Part shown: positions 1 through 6,411 of the stretch, piece after piece
Layout: every line of letters begins with the position of its first letter
Position numbering within the stretch: the stretch's first letter is position 1
The notes under the pieces: model-generated
The model's input: the letters and a program-made list of their open reading frames with translations, nothing else
Databases searched by the model: none
What the model was told of the DNA's origin: nothing
Origin: an uncultured Bacilli bacterium
Lineage (GTDB): Bacteria > Bacillota_I > Bacilli_A > RF39 > UBA660
DNA: 8,677 nucleotides
NCBI GenBank assembly: GCA_934085635.1
Contig: CAKOHL010000047.1
Location: forward strand, 1 to 8,677
Direction of reading: 5' to 3'
Program-made: the position numbers and the translations under genes

Positions 1-540
1 GGTGTTTGTGATGGTGGAGCAACACTTAAAATAGACAAGTTTAAAGTAATAGTTTATGGAGTTAAAAAAGACCAAACCTGTACAATAAATATTAAAAACT
101 TAAAAAATACAGTTAAAGTAAATGTTGTAAATGGAGTTTCTTCTCCTGAAAGTGTAATAGTAGACTATGGAAAAGATGCTTCATTTACATTAACAGGAAA
201 TACAGGATATCATTATGATAACTATGTATGTACGGGTGCTAATGAAAGTAGTTATTCAAATAACAAATTAACTATTAAAAATGTAACAGATCCAGTTGTT
301 TGTACTGTTACTTATGCGATAAATAAATACAATATAACAATAAATGGAGTTAATGGAACAGCGAGTCCATCAAATGTAACAGCTGACTATGGTAGCAAAA
401 TAACAATTAATCTAACACCTAAAGCTGGTTACCAAGTAAATGGAGCCACTACTAACTGCACTGGTGGAGTAATAGATGCTACTAAAAATGTACTTGTAAT
501 AAGTAACATAAAAAAAGAACAACAGTGTTCAGTAACATTT
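1..540 (+). repeat. Beta-repeat units 0-2 of the surface protein (divergent InlB B-repeat type)
   Basis: This protein-level repeat has two full units at residues about 37-105 and 110-180, and the end of a third (residues 1-31). Each unit shows a strand with a VNG turn, then a D-Y-G turn, then a G-Y motif, a cysteine, an asparagine-rich turn, and a closing strand with the second cysteine followed by a T-V-T/S-V-T strand. Cysteine pairs are 3/27, 77/101 and 153/176, spaced 24, 24 and 23. DNA identity between units is low, so this is an old protein repeat and not a recent tandem duplication. Confidence 0.75.
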
Positions 541-2112
541 TATCCTATAACATATAAAATAACATTAAATAATCAAAGTGCTACATCATCCGGAACAACA
601 GAAGTATACTACCAGTATAATACAACCAAAACAATAAATAATGTTAAATGTTACTATTACACAGATAGTACACTAAAAACTTGCATAACAAGTGGTACAA
701 CAATAACAAAGCCTAGTAGAACTGGACACACATTCTCAGGGTACTATACAGCACAAAATGCAGGTGGAATACAATATGTAAATAATAATGGTGTATTTAT
801 AAATAATGCATATAAAACAGTGGGAGACAAAACTCTATATGCAAACTGGACTATTAATTCATACAAAGTAACATTAACAGTGACTAATGGTGCAGGAAGT
901 ACTAGTAAAAATATAAATTATAATTCTAGTGGAACATTTACTGGCGTAAAGCCAAATACTGGATATACAAGTGCTGGAGCTACAGTAAGCTGTAATGGAG
1001 GAGCAACGGTAAGTTTAAGTGGAACAACAGTTACAGTAAGCAAAGTCACTAAAGCACAAACTTGTACTGTAAAGTTTCCGGTAGACAAATATACAGTAAC
1101 TATAAAAGTTACAAATGGTACAACTACTTCTAGTTCGGTGAAACTTAATGCAGGAAAAGACGGCTCGTTTACTGCGACACCAAACGCCAATATGGCACTT
1201 AAGAGTTATAGCTGTACTAATCATACTGTAACTTATGGTGGAAACAATAAATTTACAATAACTAAGTTATCTAGTAATACAACTTGTACAATAACTTATA
1301 CTGCTGTAACTAAATCGTTTGCTTATAAAAGTTCAGCGCAAACATATACAATACCTTATACTGGATATTATGACATCACAGCTTACGGAGCACAAGGAGC
1401 TGGTTCTGGTGGTAAAGGTGGTAAAATTATTGGACGTGTTAAACTTACCAAAGGAGACGTGATTACAGTAGTTACAGGTGGAACTGACGGAACTAATGGT
1501 GGAGGAGCTGGCCTTTATAAAGGTGGAGGATCTACTATCATTAAGAAAGGCAATGCTAATTTAATAATCGCTGCCGGAGGTGGTGGCGGTTCTGCTGGTA
1601 CTGCCGGTGGAAATGGAAACGGTGCAGGAGGAGCTGCTGCAAGCGCAAGTGCAAGTGGGACAAATGGTGGACCAGGAACTAAAGGAACTAATGGTGGTGG
1701 CGGAGGAAGCGGATACAATTATTCTTATAGTTGTAGATGCAGCGATTGCTATTATGGCTCTAATACTTGCGTAGGCGGTGAGGTTCTAACAAGCTGTGCT
1801 CGATATAAAACAAGAAGGGTGAGATGTCCAAATAGTAGTTGCAACAGCGCTTGTTACGGAGATGGAGTTAAAGATATTTATTATTGCGATATTGATACTA
1901 ATCAATGTGAAAAATGGAATTCCTATTATGATTCTTGTAAAAGTGGTAGTAATACCTGTAGTTATGGCTGTGATGACTGTTCTAAATCATACAAATCAGG
2001 AAATGGAGGCAAAAGCGCAGTTGGAAGTGGTGTAACTGCAGTAGAAAACACTGCAGGAGCGAACACATCAAATGGTAAAGCATCACTTACTTATTACAAA
2101 GAAAACTTATAA
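1..2112 (+). CDS. Large surface/secreted repeat protein, 5'-truncated: InlB-type repeats plus ALK-like glycine-rich domain
   Basis: The frame is open from base 1 to the TAA at 2110-2112, giving 703 visible residues; the N-terminus and any signal peptide lie upstream. No ATG or convincing ribosome site marks a start inside, and the GTG at 820 falls within a repeat. Numbering from base 1, the order is: beta-repeat units ending near 31, 105 and 180; an InlB-like B-repeat at about 237-283 ending TLYANW; two more beta units at 288-358 and 364-433; and a glycine-rich domain at 438-701 resembling the ALK/LTK glycine-rich family (Pfam Gly_rich). The beta units resemble the divergent InlB B-repeat family (Flg_new_2). 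All 26 cysteines occur in even-numbered sets, which suggests disulfides and an extracytoplasmic location (inference). There is no LPXTG motif, hydrophobic tail or charged tail, so anchoring is not C-terminal sortase type. A terminator follows directly. Ligand and role are unknown; adhesion is only a guess. Confidence 0.85.
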   Translation, partial: GVCDGGATLKIDKFKVIVYGVKKDQTCTINIKNLKNTVKVNVVNGVSSPESVIVDYGKDASFTLTGNTGYHYDNYVCTGANESSYSNNKLTIKNVTDPVVCTVTYAINKYNITINGVNGTASPSNVTADYGSKITINLTPKAGYQVNGATTNCTGGVIDATKNVLVISNIKKEQQCSVTFYPITYKITLNNQSATSSGTTEVYYQYNTTKTINNVKCYYYTDSTLKTCITSGTTITKPSRTGHTFSGYYTAQNAGGIQYVNNNGVFINNAYKTVGDKTLYANWTINSYKVTLTVTNGAGSTSKNINYNSSGTFTGVKPNTGYTSAGATVSCNGGATVSLSGTTVTVSKVTKAQTCTVKFPVDKYTVTIKVTNGTTTSSSVKLNAGKDGSFTATPNANMALKSYSCTNHTVTYGGNNKFTITKLSSNTTCTITYTAVTKSFAYKSSAQTYTIPYTGYYDITAYGAQGAGSGGKGGKIIGRVKLTKGDVITVVTGGTDGTNGGGAGLYKGGGSTIIKKGNANLIIAAGGGGGSAGTAGGNGNGAGGAAASASASGTNGGPGTKGTNGGGGGSGYNYSYSCRCSDCYYGSNTCVGGEVLTSCARYKTRRVRCPNSSCNSACYGDGVKDIYYCDIDTNQCEKWNSYYDSCKSGSNTCSYGCDDCSKSYKSGNGGKSAVGSGVTAVENTAGANTSNGKASLTYYKENL
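709..849 (+). repeat. InlB-type B-repeat (Listeria-Bacteroides repeat) in the surface protein
   Basis: Residues 237-283 show the family pattern of a K-P-x-R-T-G-x-T-F-x-G-Y-Y start, a variable middle, and a D-K-T-L-Y-A-N-W end. In characterised proteins such as InlB this beta-grasp-like repeat is an extracellular stalk or binding module. A lead-in strand at residues 186-236 carries its own cysteine pair (217 and 228). It is a single copy sitting between the two blocks of cysteine-paired units. Confidence 0.8.
862..1299 (+). repeat. Beta-repeat units 3-4 of the surface protein
   Basis: There are two further units, at residues about 288-358 and 364-433. Both begin with Y-K/T-V-T and a TNG turn, and carry cysteine pairs 331/355 and 405/429, each exactly 24 apart. 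They follow the InlB-type repeat and lead directly into the glycine-rich domain. Family assignment to divergent InlB B-repeats is from pattern recognition, not a profile search. Confidence 0.75.
1312..2103 (+). other. ALK-like glycine-rich domain with a cysteine-rich insertion
   Basis: Residues 438-701 start with an F-x-Y...Q-T-Y-T-I-P-Y-T-G-Y-Y strand and continue with AYGAQGAG, GGKGG, a VKLTKGD strand, and long runs of Gly, Ala, Ser and Asn including IIAAGGGGG. They end with a GKASLTYY closing strand. This order matches the glycine-rich domain best known from the extracellular part of ALK/LTK receptor kinases and also present in many predicted Firmicutes surface proteins. Local DNA is richer in GC (GGC, GGA, AGC, GCG) than the neighbours because of the glycine and alanine content. 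Confidence 0.75.
1732..1980 (+). other. Cysteine-rich insert (14 Cys in 83 residues) within the glycine-rich domain
   Basis: Residues 578-660 hold cysteines at 578, 580, 583, 590, 599, 609, 614, 618, 629, 636, 646, 653, 657 and 660. The segment contains two copies of a G-S-N-T-C box (586-590 and 649-653). Near the first lies an upstream C-S-D-C group and near the second a downstream C-D-D-C group. It is flanked on both sides by glycine-rich sequence and so looks like a folded module inserted before the last strand of the domain. I do not recognise a named family. Confidence 0.7.
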
Positions 2113-2114
2113 TT

Positions 2115-2145
2115 AAAGTTTGCAAAAAAATGCAAACTTTTTTGT
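2115..2145 (+). terminator. Rho-independent terminator after the surface protein gene
   Basis: A perfect 10-bp inverted repeat (AAAGTTTGCA at 2115-2124 and TGCAAACTTT at 2131-2140) encloses an all-A six-base loop. A T-rich tail follows at 2138-2143. It begins three bases after the stop codon. The A-rich loop and the A-rich left arm could also work for transcripts entering from the other strand. Confidence 0.85.
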
Positions 2146-2154
2146 ATTGTTTGC

Positions 2155-2183
2155 TTGACATAAAAATATTTGTTTGATAATAT
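2155..2183 (+). promoter_or_regulatory. Sigma-A-type promoter for uvrA
   Basis: TTGACA at 2155-2160 matches the -35 consensus perfectly. The -10 is either TAATAT at 2178-2183 (17-base spacer, 4/6) or GATAAT at 2176-2181 (15-base spacer, 5/6). It sits just after the preceding terminator and gives a leader of about 50 bases. No Bacillus-type LexA box (GAAC-N4-GTTC) is visible nearby, so SOS control of uvrA is not supported here. Confidence 0.7.
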
Positions 2184-2226
2184 ATTGTTGTTTGAATAAA
2201 AAGAGATATAAATGTGAATATTAAAA

Positions 2227-2233
2227 GTGAGGT
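2227..2233 (+). promoter_or_regulatory. Ribosome binding site deciding the uvrA start
   Basis: GTGAGGT places GAGG eight bases before the ATG at 2241. The upstream in-frame GTG at 2214 has no such site and would add nine residues not expected of UvrA, so the ATG at 2241 is preferred. Confidence 0.8.
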
Positions 2234-2240
2234 AATTACT

Positions 2241-5057
2241 ATGGATAAAATAATTATTAAAGGAGCAAGAGAAAATAATTTAAAAAATATAGATATTGAA
2301 ATACCTAAGAATAAACTTGTTGTAATGACTGGTGTAAGTGGAAGTGGTAAATCAAGTTTAGCATTTGATACCATATATGCTGAAGGTCAAAGAAGATATG
2401 TAGAAAGCTTAAGTGCATATGCTAGACAATTTTTAGGTAATTCAAATAAGCCTGAGGTTGACTCAATTGAAGGCCTTAGTCCTGCTATATGTATAGATCA
2501 AAAGTCTACTAATAAAAACCCAAGAAGTACAGTAGGAACTGTAACTGAAATATATGACTATTTAAGACTTTTATTTAGCCGTATTGGTGTACCTTACTGT
2601 CCAAAACATAAAAAGCCTATTAAAAGTCAATCGATAGAAGAAATGGTTAATAAAATAATGGAATATCCAGAAGGTACAAAACTTGAAATAATGAGTCCGA
2701 TTGTAAGAGGAGAAAAGGGAACTCAAAGAGATTTACTTGAAGACTTAAGAAAAGATGGTTATACAAGAATAAGAGTAGATGGGGAAGTTAGAAATCTTAG
2801 TGAAGACATTGAACTTGTTAAAAATAATAAGCATACTTTAGAACTAGTGGTTGACAGACTAACTGTAAACGAAAAGTCAAGAAGTAGACTATTTGAAGCA
2901 ATAGAACTTTCTTGTAAAATGGCAGGTGGAAAAGTACTTATAAATATAATAGGAGACAAAGAAGTACTTATGAGTGAGAACTATGCTTGTCCTGATTGTG
3001 ACTTTAGTTTAGAAGAACTAGAGCCTAGATTGTTCTCCTTCAATAGTCCTTATGGAGCATGCCCTGAGTGTAAAGGATTAGGTGTCAAATTAAAAATAGA
3101 TGAAAACTTACTTATACCAGACAAGAGTTTATCTATTAAACAAGGAGCAGTAGCTTCTTTCCAAAGTGGTGAAACTTTAAATATATACTTTAGAAAACTT
3201 GATAGTGTATGTGAATACTACAATATTGATTTAAACAAACCAGTAAAAGACTTCACAAAAGAAGAATTTGATACAATATTCTATGGTTCTAAAGATAAAA
3301 TAGACTTTAAAGTAAAAACTAGAAGTGGAAGTATACTTAGAAGTTATGATTACTTTGAGGGGATAATATCCAACCTAGAAAGAAGATATTTGGAAACTAA
3401 TAGTCCTAGCATAAGAACTTGGATAGAGAGTTATATGACAGAAAGTGTTTGCGAAGTTTGTAAAGGCGCTAGACTATCTGAAAAAATATTAAATGTATTT
3501 ATAAATAATAAAAATATAAATGATATAACTAATCTGAGTATTAAAGAACTAATTAAATTCTTTGATAATATAAAACTAACCAAAACTGAAGAGGAAATAT
3601 CTTTTCTAATATTAAAAGAAATAAGAGAAAGATTAAATTTCTTAAAAGATGTTGGACTAGAATATTTAACATTATCTAGAAGTGCTAGTTCATTAAGTGG
3701 TGGAGAAAGTCAAAGAATTAGACTTGCTACTCAAATAGGAAGTAAACTTAGTGGAATACTTTATGTACTAGATGAACCAAGTATAGGACTTCATCAAAGA
3801 GATAATGATAAACTAATTAAAAGTCTTAAAGAAATGAGAGACTTAGGTAACACGCTTATAGTAGTCGAGCACGATACAGACACTATGCTTGCTAGTGATT
3901 ACTTAATAGATATCGGACCAGAAGCAGGAGAAAATGGTGGATATGTTGTTGCAAAAGGAACACCAGAAGAAGTAATGAAAAATGATAAATCAATAACTGG
4001 TAAATATTTGAGTGGTAAATTAAAAATAGATGTACCAGAAAAAAGAAGAAAAGGAAATGGAAGCTTTATTGAAATTAAAGGCGCAAAAGAACATAACTTA
4101 AAAAATATAAATGTTAAATTTCCTAAAGGTACATTAACGTGTGTAACTGGTGTAAGTGGAAGTGGTAAATCTAGTTTAGTAAATGAAATACTTTATAAAA
4201 AATTAGCTACTACAATATATAGATCAAAAGAAGTACCAGGTGTGTTTAAAAGTATAAAAGGTATAGATGATGTAGATAAAGTAGTATATATAAGTCAAGA
4301 TCCAATTGGAAGAACACCTAGAAGTAACCCTGCAACATATGTTGGACTATTTGATTTAATTAGAGATGTATTTACTGAAACAAAAGAAGCAAAATTAAGA
4401 GGTTATACTAAAAGCAGATTTAGTTTCAACGTTAAAGGTGGCAGATGTGAGGCTTGTCAAGGGGATGGGGTTAAAAAAATAGAGATGCACTTCTTACCTG
4501 ATGTATATGTTCCTTGTGATGTATGTAAAGGTAATAAATATAATAATGAAACTCTTAAAATTAAATTTAAAGGACTAAATATTGCTGAGGTACTTAACTT
4601 AAGAGTAGATGAAGCTCTAGAAGTATTTGAAAATGTACCTAAAGTAAAAAGAATACTAGATACTATGCATGATGTTGGACTTGGATATGTAAGACTTGGA
4701 CAAAATGCCGTAACACTATCAGGTGGAGAAGCTTGCCGTGTAAAACTTGCAAAAGAACTTCAAAAGAAACCTACTGGAAAAAGTGTATACATACTAGATG
4801 AACCATCAACTGGATTACATATAGATGATATCAAAAAATTACTTGCTATCTTACAAAGAATAGTAGATAATGGAGATACAGTAATAGTAATCGAGCATAA
4901 TCTTGATATAATAAAAGTGGCAGACTACATAATCGACCTAGGCCCAGAAGGTGGGGATGAAGGTGGAAAAATAGTATGCACTGGTACTCCTGAACAAGTA
5001 GCAAAATGCAAAGAAAGTTACACAGGTAAATATTTAAAAGATATGTTAAAAAACTAA
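2241..5057 (+). CDS. uvrA: UvrA, excinuclease ABC ATPase subunit
   Basis: This is the DNA-damage recognition subunit of nucleotide excision repair; a UvrA dimer scans DNA and loads UvrB at lesions in the cytoplasm. It has 938 residues, normal for the family (about 940). Both ABC modules are complete. Walker A motifs GVSGSGKSS are at 31-39 and 637-645, signature LSGGESQ at 485-491 and LSGGEAC at 826-832, and Walker B DEP at 511-513 and 853-855. The first module contains zinc ligands C250, C253, C274 and C277; the second has C736, C739, C759 and C762 (C-x2-C-x19-C-x2-C). A further CEVCKGARL box lies in the insertion region. One oddity is Cys832, where Gln is usual after LSGGEA. The gene has its own promoter and terminator and looks monocistronic; uvrB is not adjacent in this window, although uvrB-uvrA is the common arrangement. 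Confidence 0.98.
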   Translation: MDKIIIKGARENNLKNIDIEIPKNKLVVMTGVSGSGKSSLAFDTIYAEGQRRYVESLSAYARQFLGNSNKPEVDSIEGLSPAICIDQKSTNKNPRSTVGTVTEIYDYLRLLFSRIGVPYCPKHKKPIKSQSIEEMVNKIMEYPEGTKLEIMSPIVRGEKGTQRDLLEDLRKDGYTRIRVDGEVRNLSEDIELVKNNKHTLELVVDRLTVNEKSRSRLFEAIELSCKMAGGKVLINIIGDKEVLMSENYACPDCDFSLEELEPRLFSFNSPYGACPECKGLGVKLKIDENLLIPDKSLSIKQGAVASFQSGETLNIYFRKLDSVCEYYNIDLNKPVKDFTKEEFDTIFYGSKDKIDFKVKTRSGSILRSYDYFEGIISNLERRYLETNSPSIRTWIESYMTESVCEVCKGARLSEKILNVFINNKNINDITNLSIKELIKFFDNIKLTKTEEEISFLILKEIRERLNFLKDVGLEYLTLSRSASSLSGGESQRIRLATQIGSKLSGILYVLDEPSIGLHQRDNDKLIKSLKEMRDLGNTLIVVEHDTDTMLASDYLIDIGPEAGENGGYVVAKGTPEEVMKNDKSITGKYLSGKLKIDVPEKRRKGNGSFIEIKGAKEHNLKNINVKFPKGTLTCVTGVSGSGKSSLVNEILYKKLATTIYRSKEVPGVFKSIKGIDDVDKVVYISQDPIGRTPRSNPATYVGLFDLIRDVFTETKEAKLRGYTKSRFSFNVKGGRCEACQGDGVKKIEMHFLPDVYVPCDVCKGNKYNNETLKIKFKGLNIAEVLNLRVDEALEVFENVPKVKRILDTMHDVGLGYVRLGQNAVTLSGGEACRVKLAKELQKKPTGKSVYILDEPSTGLHIDDIKKLLAILQRIVDNGDTVIVIEHNLDIIKVADYIIDLGPEGGDEGGKIVCTGTPEQVAKCKESYTGKYLKDMLKN

Positions 5058-5074
5058 AGAAATAAAAATCAAAA

Positions 5075-5111
5075 TGAATGGCACTTTAATTAAAAAGTGT
5101 CATTTGTTTTT
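5075..5111 (+). terminator. Rho-independent terminator after uvrA
   Basis: AATGGCACTTT (5077-5087) pairs with AAAGTGTCATT (5094-5104) in an 11-bp stem with one G-U pair and a six-base loop. TTTTT follows at 5107-5111. It lies 20 bases after the uvrA stop and separates uvrA from the downstream operon. Confidence 0.88.
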
Positions 5112-5134
5112 AAGAATAATCACTAACTTTAACC

Positions 5135-5163
5135 TTGTATTTATTAGTGTAATTTAATATAAT
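5135..5163 (+). promoter_or_regulatory. Promoter of the yvlD-lgt-trxB-rlmB-sigH operon
   Basis: TTGTAT at 5135-5140, a 17-base spacer, and a perfect TATAAT at 5158-5163. Transcription would start near 5170, about 20 bases before the first gene. The -35 lies inside an inverted repeat, CACTAA (5121-5126) and TTAGTG (5144-5149), which could be an operator or chance. Confidence 0.75.
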
Positions 5164-5188
5164 TATATTAAAAGAAAGAGGGAACATA

Positions 5189-5572
5189 ATGAATGTAAGA
5201 AAAAAAGAATTAATAGTACTTGTACTTGAAATATTTACAGGGGCACTTAGCTTATGCTTAGCAAGTTATTTATTTAAAAGTTTCTATGTAGAAAACTTTT
5301 GGTATGCTTGTTTAGCAAGTGTAATAATAAGTTTACTTAGTGTATATTTAAAACCATTACTTGAAGTATTAACACTTCCAATTAACATAATAACACTAGG
5401 ACTTACTTATCCTATAATAAATATGATAATACTAAAAGTAACTGGATTACTACTTGGAAGTAACTTTATAGTAAAAGGTTTCTTTGTACCGATATTTATA
5501 TCAATATTCATAAGTATAATAAATGCATTTTTAAATAACATAATAGTGAATCCACTAAAAGAAAGAAGGTAA
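5189..5572 (+). CDS. YvlD/phage-holin-4-2 family small membrane protein
   Basis: This 127-residue integral membrane protein has four predicted helices at about 8-29, 37-54, 62-86 and 93-116. The hallmark segment, a Y-L-K-P-L-L stretch followed by LTLPINIITLGL (53-72), matches the family annotated as 'phage holin family' (Pfam Phage_holin_4_2), which includes Bacillus subtilis YvlD. Despite the name, members are ordinary chromosomal genes; YvlD is linked to envelope stress in Bacillus, and the biochemical role is unknown. GAGGG at 5178-5182 gives a strong ribosome site six bases before the ATG. It is the first gene of the operon and sits between uvrA and lgt, the slot YvlD has in Bacillus and Listeria. 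There is no phage context (no endolysin or tail genes), so a lysis role is unlikely. I leave the symbol blank because orthology is inferred from family and position. Confidence 0.88.
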   Translation: MNVRKKELIVLVLEIFTGALSLCLASYLFKSFYVENFWYACLASVIISLLSVYLKPLLEVLTLPINIITLGLTYPIINMIILKVTGLLLGSNFIVKGFFVPIFISIFISIINAFLNNIIVNPLKERR

Positions 5573-5576
5573 AATA

Positions 5577-6401
5577 ATGAATCCAGTAGCATTTACAATA
5601 GGGAGTTTTGAAATAAAATGGTATAGTTTATTTATACTAGCAGGAATAATAATATCTTGGATATTAATAAATGGAGAATGTAAGAAATTTAAAATAAATA
5701 AAGACTTTGTAACTAACTTATTATTTTGGACAATTATATTTGGAATAATTGGAGCTAGACTTTATTACTGTGCATTTAATTTAGAGGATTACTTAAAAAG
5801 TCCAATAGATATATTAAAAGTATGGGAAGGAGGACTTGCTATACACGGGGGTATAATATTTGGAGCATTAACAATAATACTATATTCTAGAAAATATAAA
5901 GTACCAGCACTTAGAATGATAGACATCATTGCACCTTACTTACTTTTAGCCCAAGCGCTTGGAAGATGGGGGAACTTCTTTAATGGAGAAGTATATGGCG
6001 TTGCAACCACACTTGATAAACTAAAAAGTATAAGAATAATACCTGACTTTGTAATATATGGAATGAATATAAATGGAACATACTATACACCACTTTTTTA
6101 CTATGAATCACTATGGTGCTTACTAGGATTCATAATAATACTAATAATAAGAAAACTAAAATACACAAGAGTAGGTTTCCAAACTGGTGCATACATGATT
6201 TGGTATGGAGTAGGAAGATTTATATTTGAAGGAATGAGAAGTCCTGAATTTAATCTAATGTTTGGTAATATAAAAATTGCACAGTTAATAAGCATAGTAC
6301 TAATAGTAATAGGTTCAATAATAATATTACTCCAAGCAAGAAAACCTAAACTAACTGAAATGTATAACTCTGGAGAAAAAATAGAAGTAGTAAATATGTA
6401 A
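5577..6401 (+). CDS. lgt: Lgt, phosphatidylglycerol:prolipoprotein diacylglyceryl transferase
   Basis: Lgt is the first enzyme of lipoprotein maturation: it moves diacylglycerol from phosphatidylglycerol to the lipobox cysteine at the outer face of the cytoplasmic membrane. The 274-residue protein has about seven hydrophobic segments. The family signature GRWGNFFNGE is at 129-138, giving R130, N133 and E138 as the equivalents of catalytic/binding residues R143, N146 and E151 in the E. coli enzyme. AIHGG at 88-92 (H90) and GRFIFEGMR at 213-221 (R214 and E218) supply the other conserved positions. The start follows an AAGAAGG site (5563-5569) lying within the last codons of the upstream gene; only four bases separate the two genes, so they are co-transcribed. 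In Bacillus and Listeria lgt directly follows hprK, which is absent here. Confidence 0.97.
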   Translation: MNPVAFTIGSFEIKWYSLFILAGIIISWILINGECKKFKINKDFVTNLLFWTIIFGIIGARLYYCAFNLEDYLKSPIDILKVWEGGLAIHGGIIFGALTIILYSRKYKVPALRMIDIIAPYLLLAQALGRWGNFFNGEVYGVATTLDKLKSIRIIPDFVIYGMNINGTYYTPLFYYESLWCLLGFIIILIIRKLKYTRVGFQTGAYMIWYGVGRFIFEGMRSPEFNLMFGNIKIAQLISIVLIVIGSIIILLQARKPKLTEMYNSGEKIEVVNM

Positions 6402-6411
6402 GGGGGGAAAT

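Noticed and set aside
1515..1718. Minus-strand open frame rich in proline and alanine
   Set aside because: It is the mirror of the glycine-rich coding sequence (GGT/GGA read as proline codons), with no promoter or ribosome site.
1400..1720. CRISPR or DNA-level tandem repeat in the GGT/GGA-rich stretch
   Set aside because: The repetition is irregular and codon-phased, explained by a glycine-rich protein; there are no constant repeats with spacers.
820..2112. A 430-residue protein starting at the GTG at 820
   Set aside because: The same frame is open to base 1, the GTG lies inside the InlB-type repeat, and no ribosome site precedes it. It is the middle of a larger gene.
2148..2194. Three TGTTTG copies around the uvrA promoter as a regulator site
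   Set aside because: Spacing is irregular (23 and 18 bases) and such short T-rich words are common in this DNA.
2214..2240. Upstream GTG start for uvrA adding nine residues
   Set aside because: There is no Shine-Dalgarno before 2214, while GTGAGGT is well placed before the ATG at 2241, which gives a normal UvrA N-terminus.
2146..2240. SOS (LexA) operator upstream of uvrA
   Set aside because: No GAAC-N4-GTTC-like sequence is visible in the leader or promoter.
5189..5572. Phage holin or prophage remnant
   Set aside because: The family name is misleading. The protein matches chromosomal YvlD-type proteins, sits in its conserved slot, and no other phage genes are nearby.
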